Positions 58,389 through 64,000 of a stretch of DNA of 64,000 bases are shown piece after piece (the first letter of the stretch is position 1; every line of letters begins with the position of its first letter). Source of the DNA: Gordonia jinghuaiqii. Lineage in GTDB: Bacteria; Actinomycetota; Actinomycetes; Mycobacteriales; Mycobacteriaceae. The position numbers and the translations under genes are program-made. The notes beneath the pieces are model-generated. The model did not search any database and was not told the origin of the DNA. It saw nothing but the letters and a program-made list of their open reading frames with translations. The stretch lies in NCBI RefSeq assembly GCF_014041935.1, contig NZ_CP059491.1:1178001-1242000 (forward strand), given 5' to 3'.

Positions 58389-59270
58389 TCAGCCGTGTCG
58401 CCCCGTCCCGGCGTGGATTCCCGCGCGCCGCGTCGCCGAGTGCCGACTGACGGTGTGGCGTGCGGAGTAGGGGGCGGCTACTGGGCGGTCGGTGGGGGTG
58501 GCTTCGACTCGGCTCCTCGCTTCGCTCGTCGCCGGCTCAACCATCAGGTTGGGGCTCGTGGCGGGCTCAACCAGCAGGTTGGACCTCGTCGCCGGCTGGA
58601 CCATCAGGTCGGGGTTGCGGTTGATCGTCACCTCCGCTTCATCTGTGCCCGGACCGTCGGGCTCGCTGGATTCCGCACCCGATTTGCCCCGCCGCTGCAG
58701 GAGCAGCGCAAGAACCGTGCCGAGCAGCGCACCGGCGATCGCGCCGACGGCGAGCAGCATCGGATCGATCAGCTGCTGGCGAACGGCGCCTTGGGAATTG
58801 GGGTCGACCACCACCAGCCGTAGCGCGCCCGGGCCGCCGCTCGTCGGCTCTTGCAGGTCGGTCACCATGCCGACGAGTTCCTGGGCGAGGGCGGTGGAGA
58901 GCTTCTCGGCGTCCTGCGAGGAGGCGTCCTGTACCGAGACGTCGAGGATGACGGTCTGCGGCGGCACGCTCACCGAGATCTCGGGCAGGAACTCCTGCAG
59001 CGAGATGTCCACCCCGGAGCGTTCGATGGCGCGCTGAGCCACCGTCGGGTCGGTGGCCAGCACTGCGAAGGTCTGAATGCTCGCCCGCGCGGCCTGATTG
59101 CCCTGGTAGGCCTCGAGCATGTCGGAGGTTCCGGTGGCGATGTAGGTGCGGACGGTCGCCACGTAGGTCTGGGGTTGCAGCAGCGAATACCCCATGGCGG
59201 CAACGAGCCCGAGGAGGGTGAATGCGACGACGAGCATCCATTTGCCGGCGATAGCGCTGATGACTTTCAT
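58389..59270 (-). CDS. Wzz-type chain-length protein with repeat-derived C-terminal tail
   Basis: A 293-residue protein; ATG 59270 overlaps the end of the polymerase gene by four bases. Helix 1 (KWMLVVAFTLLGLVAAMGYS) and helix 2 (MLLAVGAIAGALLGTVLALL, near residue 180) bracket an outside Wzz domain (YQGNQAARASIQTFAVLA, DPTVAQRAIERSGVDI). There is no kinase domain. The cytoplasmic tail after residue 200 contains three near-repeats of the form NL(M/L)VEPATS, and its DNA (about 58,490-58,620) is an array of the GGTTGAGCCGGCGACGAGCG type repeat, so the tail was built from or invaded by an intergenic element. It shares the Wzz role with the kinase of the opposing operon. Confidence 0.85.
   Translation of the reverse strand: MKVISAIAGKWMLVVAFTLLGLVAAMGYSLLQPQTYVATVRTYIATGTSDMLEAYQGNQAARASIQTFAVLATDPTVAQRAIERSGVDISLQEFLPEISVSVPPQTVILDVSVQDASSQDAEKLSTALAQELVGMVTDLQEPTSGGPGALRLVVVDPNSQGAVRQQLIDPMLLAVGAIAGALLGTVLALLLQRRGKSGAESSEPDGPGTDEAEVTINRNPDLMVQPATRSNLLVEPATSPNLMVEPATSEARSRVEATPTDRPVAAPYSARHTVSRHSATRRAGIHAGTGRHG
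58490..58620 (-). repeat. GGTTGAGCC repeat array inside the Wzz coding sequence
   Basis: Read on the minus strand, one full copy (GGTTGAGCCGGCGACGAGCG continuing AAGCGAGGAGCCGAGTCGAAGCCACC) ends near 58,497, preceded by two and a half partial copies of about 33 bases. The same core is found in the gaps at 22,179 and 30,730. Here it stays in frame and codes for repeated VEPATS units. Confidence 0.75.
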
Positions 59271-60565
59271 CGGGACTCCATCTGTGTGTCGGTGAGCACC
59301 TCGTGGCGGGCCACGGGCGAAGGGGGTTGGGCCGGAGGGTGGTGGTACAGGAAATAGGGCAGCAACGCCGCGAACGGGGCGATGCCGAGGAAGTACGGCA
59401 CGTAGACCGCTTCGAGCGAACTGAGAGCCAGGATCGTGCTGAAGTACGCGAGCAGGTAGGCACGCGTTGTGCCGTCGGGGATCTCGACCACCTTGACGAC
59501 GGCGGCGAGAATGATCAGGCCGACGCCCCACACGCCCACGGACAAAAGGATTTCCAGCCAGCCGTTGTGCGGTGAGTAGTTGGCCTTGAACAGCAGCGAG
59601 GCACCCGACTCCACCCAGTAGGCCGGGTTGTGACCGAAGAACCACTGGTCGGGGATCTCGCGCAGCGCCTGATTCCACAGGTAGCCGCGCAGGCTGTAGT
59701 CGGCGTTGGTGTATCCGATGTACAGCGGGAACAGTGAGTAGACCGCGCTGGCCACCACCGCGAGACCCAGCAGCAGGTTCCGCAACCGCGGTGTGACCGA
59801 CGGAATGGCCAGCAGCACACCGAGGAAACCCGCAACCGCGATACCGCCGAAAGCGGTCCGGCTACCGGCGAGCATGCCGATCAGCGCGACACCGCCCACC
59901 GCGGCGAGCACCCGCCACATCGCGATGCGATACACCGCGAAGGGCAGCAGTGCGGTGATCGTGATGCCGGCGAGGTTGCCGTTACCGGCGAACGGTGAGG
60001 TGAGCACCGCACCCAGGTCGGTGCACTTGTCGATCCGGCACGCACCGACCACGCGAGAAGAGTTGAACGCCACCGACATCAACAGACTCGCCGACGTCAC
60101 CACCAGCGCGATACGCGCGGCGCGGGCCACGTCGTCGAGCCCGAATGACCGGTAGCGGAAGATGAACCCGACGAGCATCGCCATCGACATGCCGATGTTG
60201 ATGATGCGGCCGGAGCCGTCGATCACCATCGCGGCACAGGCGTAGACCATCAGGAGCCCGAGGATCACCGCCGAGTGATCGATCCGCCAGCCATGCGTCG
60301 CAATAGCCCGCAGCGCCGCCGCCACACTCAATCCGGCAGCCGGACCGTACAGCAGAACCGCGAAGACCGGCCCGGCCGCGTCGGCCGACGCCCAGATCGC
60401 CGGTGCCGCAGCGTAGATGACGATCACCGGCCAGGCGGTGATGGAGCTCAACCAGGCGCACAGGAACGGGTCGACGCGCTGAACCCAGTCCTTGTCGCGA
60501 GCGGCGAGCACGAACAGCACCAGGGCGACGAACAGCGTCGCGACGATCACGGTCACGACACCCAC
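59267..60565 (-). CDS. O-antigen ligase/polymerase family membrane protein (second Wzy)
   Basis: A 432-residue protein starting at GTG 60565, overlapping the lipoprotein gene by 13 bases. About eleven helices. The periplasmic loop before the last helices contains LREIPDQWFFGHNPAYWVES and YSPHNGWLEILLSVGVWGVG, the HNxxL/E-type Wzy_C signature. SPFAGNGNLAGITITALLPF and GMLAGSRTAFGGIAVAGFLG are typical of the central region, the latter with the conserved SR. It polymerises or ligates lipid-linked glycan. It is only distantly similar to the polymerase at 47,938, implying a second polymer or a ligation step. Confidence 0.85.
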   Translation of the reverse strand: MGVVTVIVATLFVALVLFVLAARDKDWVQRVDPFLCAWLSSITAWPVIVIYAAAPAIWASADAAGPVFAVLLYGPAAGLSVAAALRAIATHGWRIDHSAVILGLLMVYACAAMVIDGSGRIINIGMSMAMLVGFIFRYRSFGLDDVARAARIALVVTSASLLMSVAFNSSRVVGACRIDKCTDLGAVLTSPFAGNGNLAGITITALLPFAVYRIAMWRVLAAVGGVALIGMLAGSRTAFGGIAVAGFLGVLLAIPSVTPRLRNLLLGLAVVASAVYSLFPLYIGYTNADYSLRGYLWNQALREIPDQWFFGHNPAYWVESGASLLFKANYSPHNGWLEILLSVGVWGVGLIILAAVVKVVEIPDGTTRAYLLAYFSTILALSSLEAVYVPYFLGIAPFAALLPYFLYHHPPAQPPSPVARHEVLTDTQMESR

Positions 60566-61257
60566 AACTCCCGGAATGAGGCGGGCGCGGTCCCGGCGGA
60601 AGCCTCGTACAGCTCCCAGGTGGCCCAGCCGCCGGCGAACTCGGCGATTCGCGGGTCGGAGAACACGATCGACGTCGCATCGGGCAGGTACACCTTCGCC
60701 CGGTCACCGGCGAGTTCGATCTCGAACCGCGCGCCGTCGCGATCGAACGCCGTCTGGTAAGTGCCCTGTCCCAGAACGGTTTGGCTCGCGTCACCGGCCT
60801 CCCAGATCGCATACGACCAGCCCGCGCGCCTCGCGACGAAGTGCACCGCGGCATGCGGGGCCGGTTGAGACTCGTTCTCGGGGACCGGGGCGGCGCTGAC
60901 GAGCAGCGCGATCGACGCGTCGTCGTCGCCGGTGAAACTCACCGTGGCACCGATGCGCGTCACCCGGGCGGGGGAGAGGTCGGTGGCCACATACGACGCG
61001 GCGTTGGGGCCGGTCGAGTTCCCGTGCAGCATCCGGCCATCGGAGACCCGCAACGGGTGGGTGCTGCGACCACGTTCGATGGAGACGAACCCCGGTGGCA
61101 CTGCGGACGCCGTCGCATAGTCCACCTGGACCGCCGCGCCGTGCGGTGACGCCACCCTGTCGTCGACGCGTTCGGTGGACTCGACGGCGCACGCCGAGCT
61201 GAACCCGACGACGCCGGCCGCGGCCAGGGCGACGCACAGCGTGAGAAGGCGGGGCAT
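60553..61257 (-). CDS. Putative lipoprotein with lectin-like beta domain
   Basis: A 234-residue protein. The start ATG 61257 overlaps the stop of the upstream gene (TGATG). The N-terminus (LLTLCVALAAAGVVGFSSAC) ends in a lipobox-like SSAC, so lipid anchoring is likely. The mature part is beta-rich, with SYVATDLSPARVTRIGATVS, FVARRAGWSYAIWEAGDAS, TYQTAFDRDGARFEIELAG and AKVYLPDAT. This pattern resembles concanavalin-A-like/LamG-type jelly rolls seen in polysaccharide loci. No catalytic motif was found. It may bind the polymer on the cell surface; the assignment is by fold impression only. Confidence 0.65.
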   Translation of the reverse strand: MPRLLTLCVALAAAGVVGFSSACAVESTERVDDRVASPHGAAVQVDYATASAVPPGFVSIERGRSTHPLRVSDGRMLHGNSTGPNAASYVATDLSPARVTRIGATVSFTGDDDASIALLVSAAPVPENESQPAPHAAVHFVARRAGWSYAIWEAGDASQTVLGQGTYQTAFDRDGARFEIELAGDRAKVYLPDATSIVFSDPRIAEFAGGWATWELYEASAGTAPASFRELWVS

Positions 61258-61946
61258 CAGAAATCCCGGACCTCTCGCACCGGTGTTGCGTACGAGGTGC
61301 GGTACCACCATTTGCATTCGGGCAGCTCGCGACGCCACCTGGCGGGCGCGCCGGCGTAGAGTCCGGCGTCGCCGGGCGACTCATCCGACGAGGCGGTCAC
61401 CACCGAACCCGCCGCGACAAGCGAGAACGCCGGAATCCGAGCGTTCTTCAGGACCAGGCACGCCGTCGCCGTGAGACTGCGCTCGCCGATGGTGATGGTG
61501 CCGATCGTGGTGCGGTTCTCGACGATGTCGATCTCATGGGACTGCAGGATGCTGCGGGTGCCGCCCACGGCGCTGTAGGGCTCCATGTCGACGCGGCCCG
61601 AACAGTCGAAGTAGTGGCGATTGGTGACCGCGGACTGCTCGGCCATCGACAGCACACCCGCGCGATCACTGAACTTCTGATACGACGGTGCGGCGGTGAA
61701 CTGGTTGAGCCGGCCGATGAAGTTGTCCTTCTCCATCTGGACCGCCGCCAGCTGCCGGAAGACGTTGAACGGGGAGATCACGCAGCGGTCACCGATGTGG
61801 AAGAAGCCGCATCCCACAACGAGATTCGGCCCGATCGTGACGTCGTCGCCGACAGAGTTGCCCAGCACGCGCAGCAGCGTGTTCTTCACCCCCGACGGCG
61901 GGAGCAGCCAGACGAGCAGGCTCAGCCATTTGTTGGGTCGCTTCAT
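61257..61946 (-). CDS. Hexapeptide-repeat (LbH) acyltransferase
   Basis: A 229-residue protein whose ATG overlaps the upstream stop by four bases. It begins with a membrane-seeking segment (KWLSLLVWLLPPSGVKNTLL) and continues with short LbH coils: GDDVTIGPNLVVGCGFFHIG, then DRCVISPFNVFRQLAAVQME. The central HYFDCSGRVDMEPYSAVGG and RTTIGTITIGERSLTATACL follow, and YAGAPARWRRELP closes the fold. The His in SHEIDI is a candidate for the catalytic base. It belongs to the WcaF/colanic-acid acetyltransferase style and would acetylate a lipid-linked sugar. Confidence 0.8.
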   Translation of the reverse strand: MKRPNKWLSLLVWLLPPSGVKNTLLRVLGNSVGDDVTIGPNLVVGCGFFHIGDRCVISPFNVFRQLAAVQMEKDNFIGRLNQFTAAPSYQKFSDRAGVLSMAEQSAVTNRHYFDCSGRVDMEPYSAVGGTRSILQSHEIDIVENRTTIGTITIGERSLTATACLVLKNARIPAFSLVAAGSVVTASSDESPGDAGLYAGAPARWRRELPECKWWYRTSYATPVREVRDF

Positions 61947-62605
61947 CGTGTCCTCCAGATGTCAGTGGCGTGTGTGGTGAGGGGGGAGTGTGAGTGGGAG
62001 CGGCGTCGAACGAACATCACGGCGAGCAGGACCGTGGTGAGCGCTGCAAGACCGCCAAGCACCGTGGTGCGCAGCAGTGCGTTCGGGAACGTGCGGTCCA
62101 CCTCGACGGGCGCGAGCACGAGCGACTCGATCGGTGACGGCGCCTCGAGTTCGGCCAGCGCCGCGGTGAACTCCCGGCCGATGCCCAGGGCAGCGGCCTC
62201 GACGACCCGTGAATCCTCGCCCCGCACCGTGAAGTCCATGATCGTAGTGTCCCGCGGCGAGGTGATCGACACCGCCGAACGCAGTTCACCGGTGGTCATC
62301 GCGATGTCGTGGGTGTCGATGACCCGGCGCAGGAAGTTCTCACTGGTCACCAGCGACGAGTACGACTCGATGCTCTTGGTGAGCAACATCGTCGGCGTCG
62401 GATCGAAGTCGCCGGGCTGGTCCAGGGCGTCACGTTCGTAGGTGAGCACCACACGCGACGTGGCCTGCACCATGCTGTTCTGAGCGGCGAACGTGGACAC
62501 CGCGACCGCGACGATGAGACCCAGGCATCCGAGCACGCCGAAGACCAGCACAGGCGTCGGGACCCCGAAGCGTCGAGAAGTTCTCTGTACGAACATCATT
62601 CGCAC
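61943..62605 (-). CDS. Short Wzz-like chain-length protein
   Basis: A 220-residue protein. Helix 1 (VLVFGVLGCLGLIVAVAVST) and helix 2 (TTVLGGLAALTTVLLAVMFV) enclose an outside domain with SSLVTSENFLRRVIDTHDIA and STIMDF-like strands (DTTIMDFTVRGEDSRVVEAA), the pattern of Wzz/CapA proteins. The spacing of helices and the PSPIESLVLAPVEVDRTFPN segment before helix 2 also fit. It is the second two-helix Wzz protein of the minus-strand operon. Its start overlaps the end of the flippase-SGNH gene by ten bases. Confidence 0.78.
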   Translation of the reverse strand: MRMMFVQRTSRRFGVPTPVLVFGVLGCLGLIVAVAVSTFAAQNSMVQATSRVVLTYERDALDQPGDFDPTPTMLLTKSIESYSSLVTSENFLRRVIDTHDIAMTTGELRSAVSITSPRDTTIMDFTVRGEDSRVVEAAALGIGREFTAALAELEAPSPIESLVLAPVEVDRTFPNALLRTTVLGGLAALTTVLLAVMFVRRRSHSHSPLTTHATDIWRTR

Positions 62606-64000
62606 GTCCCCTGACGGCCCAGATTCTCCAGGATCGGGGTCATGCGGTCGGCGATGATCGCGTGCCCCTCGTCGGTGGGGTGGCGCAGGTCCGATCCGAC
62701 GATCGAGTGATCATGAGATGCGGAGTACCAGCCTGCGGTGATCGGATCGACAAAGGTGGCGCCGTTGCGTTTCGCCGCGCCGGCCAGAACCGCGTTCGCG
62801 TCGCGGTACTCACCGGCCACCGGCTGATCGTGAATCCAGGACAGCCCGACGATGACGACGGGGATTCGCGGGCGTGCCTTCTTGATGGCGCGGATGGTGC
62901 CGTTCACCGCGGTGCGGTACTGACGCAACGGGTGCGACAGATCATTTCCGCTGCCGACCACCACGATCGCCGAGACGTCACGCGTCAGGAGACGTTCGGC
63001 CTCGGACACGAACGTGGTGTGCCGGACACCGGCGGTGAGGTAGCCGGCACCGCCGCGTCCGGACACCCGCAGCAGCACCGGGCACGCGTTGAGACGCTCG
63101 CCGGACAACCGGGACTGGGCGATCCGCGTCCAGTTGGAGCTGCCCTTGCCGCCGTACGCCGTTCCCTCGGTGAAGCTGTCGCCGACCACCAGGATCGTGA
63201 CCGACTCACCTGCGGTGTTGACGACAGGGGCGTCGGAGCCGGTGGCGGTGGGCACGACCGCGGCGGTCTCGGCGGCGACGGCCGGCTGGTCGCGCTCGCG
63301 ATGCCCTCCCAGGGTCAGTACGACGGTGACCGCCACCGCGACGACCGCGAGGAGCAGAAGAACCTTCTCCCCGTGCTTTCGGATGGCGTGCTGCCGGTTG
63401 GGGGGTGTCGGATCGGAGGGTGGCAGAGCGGTGGGTGTCAGAGCGGGGGGCGTCGGGTAGGAGCGTGTCACGGTTCCACGTGTGCGGCTGTCGGAGAGCA
63501 TGGTTGCGAGGACGAGCAACTGGCCGGCGATCGGGATCAGCCAGATGATGTCGAGACGGTCGAGGTGTCCGGCCAGGGCCAGCAGGGCGAGTGTCGCCGA
63601 CCCGCCGGCGACGATGGCGGTGGTCACGATGTTCGGGCGCCCCACGGCGATGTACTTCGCGCTGATCGCCTGCGAGATCGACGAGATCCCCGCGGCGACG
63701 ATCATGCCGACCAGCATCGGCTGCGCCGGAGCGTATTTGGTTCCGATGATCTGGAGGATCACCCATGAGATCGGCCACGCCGCGAGTACGACGAGGACGC
63801 AGTAGGCGATGATGCCGTTGCGGTAGCGACGGTAGATCCGGGAGAAGGTCGACCCGTCGTCGACGTTGTCGGACAGCTCGGGGACCACCACGGTGGACAT
63901 CGCCGCCGACAACAGCGTGAGCGGACCGGTGACCCGGGTGGCCATCGCGAAGTAGCCGACGGTCAGCGGGGGCGCGAACAAGGCCAGCGCCGAAACCTGC
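62596..64000 (-). CDS. Fusion of a Wzx-like flippase with a C-terminal SGNH hydrolase (truncated by window edge)
   Basis: The frame is open to the edge, so the N-terminal half lies outside; about 468 residues are visible. The first 185 are flippase helices: LTVGYFAMATRVTGPLTLLS, VVVPELSDNVDD, IIAYCVLVVLAAWPISWVIL and VGMIVAAGISSISQAISAKY. A Pro/Thr-rich cytoplasmic linker and one more helix (VLLLLAVVAVAVTVVLTLGG) lead to an outside SGNH domain: TILVVGDSFTEGTAYGG (nucleophile Ser), a Gly in RGGAGYLTAG, VVGSGNDLSHPLRQY (Asn) and GSDLRHPTDEGHAIIADRM (Asp, His). One chain thus combines lipid-linked glycan flipping with an outside esterase or acyltransferase. It is the first visible gene of the minus-strand block. 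Confidence 0.85.
   Translation of the reverse strand, partial: QVSALALFAPPLTVGYFAMATRVTGPLTLLSAAMSTVVVPELSDNVDDGSTFSRIYRRYRNGIIAYCVLVVLAAWPISWVILQIIGTKYAPAQPMLVGMIVAAGISSISQAISAKYIAVGRPNIVTTAIVAGGSATLALLALAGHLDRLDIIWLIPIAGQLLVLATMLSDSRTRGTVTRSYPTPPALTPTALPPSDPTPPNRQHAIRKHGEKVLLLLAVVAVAVTVVLTLGGHRERDQPAVAAETAAVVPTATGSDAPVVNTAGESVTILVVGDSFTEGTAYGGKGSSNWTRIAQSRLSGERLNACPVLLRVSGRGGAGYLTAGVRHTTFVSEAERLLTRDVSAIVVVGSGNDLSHPLRQYRTAVNGTIRAIKKARPRIPVVIVGLSWIHDQPVAGEYRDANAVLAGAAKRNGATFVDPITAGWYSASHDHSIVGSDLRHPTDEGHAIIADRMTPILENLGRQGTCE

Overview
The window is high-GC actinobacterial chromosome. RpoB and RpoC of mycobacterial type, a DinB2-type polymerase, a DUF222/HNH endonuclease and many GTG starts point to the order Mycobacteriales. 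Gordonia or a close relative is my best guess, but nothing in the sequence proves the genus.

Left part (1-31,500) is mostly ordinary chromosome. It opens with the 3' part of rpoB and all of rpoC, closed by two strong hairpins. Next come a secreted alpha/beta hydrolase, a glutaminase-STAS fusion, a VOC protein, a DUF559-type protein, a membrane-anchored AlbA_2 protein and a decayed Hsp70-family gene. A stress block follows: a tandem universal stress protein, a flavodoxin-like protein that has lost its middle, a DHA2 transporter carrying a C-terminal winged helix, and PEP synthase. After these lie DinB2 with an unusual steric-gate residue, an HNH nuclease, a phosphodiesterase/acetyltransferase pair, a copper group (YcnI-CopC-CopD) and two divergent hydrolases. 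Several short repeat families occupy the intergenic spaces.

Right part (31,500-64,000) is almost wholly devoted to extracellular polysaccharide and has three blocks. Block A (31,521-38,305, +) is a tightly overlapping four-gene operon: an unknown polytopic protein, a processive GT2, a BcsB-like anchored exoprotein and a GT-C transferase. It looks like a cellulose-synthase-type machine. From 38,640 to 42,560 there is a graveyard: remnants of an SGNH-like gene and a GT2 gene, an AT-rich orphan flippase and a YdcF-like protein. Block B (43,280-58,381, +) is a Wzx/Wzy locus: priming phosphosugar transferase, a single-chain GT26-GT4 fusion, two pyruvyl transferases, polymerase, flippase, a nitroreductase-like flavoprotein, Wzz/BY-kinase, a secreted glycosidase, an SGNH lipoprotein and two acyltransferases. 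Block C (58,389 to beyond 64,000, -) converges on block B with only 7 bases between stop codons. It carries Wzz, a second polymerase/ligase, a lipoprotein, a hexapeptide acyltransferase, a second short Wzz-like protein and a flippase fused to an SGNH hydrolase that runs off the window.

How they may work together: block B looks able to prime, extend (only two extra glycosyltransferase domains are visible, so a short repeat unit), decorate with pyruvate and acyl groups, flip, polymerise and control chain length. Block C supplies a second export/polymerisation set without visible glycosyltransferases, so it may share precursors with B or continue beyond the edge. The most novel items are the GT26-GT4 fusion, the double pyruvyl transferase plus flavoprotein set, the flippase-SGNH fusion, and the Wzz tail that appears to be built from an intergenic repeat.
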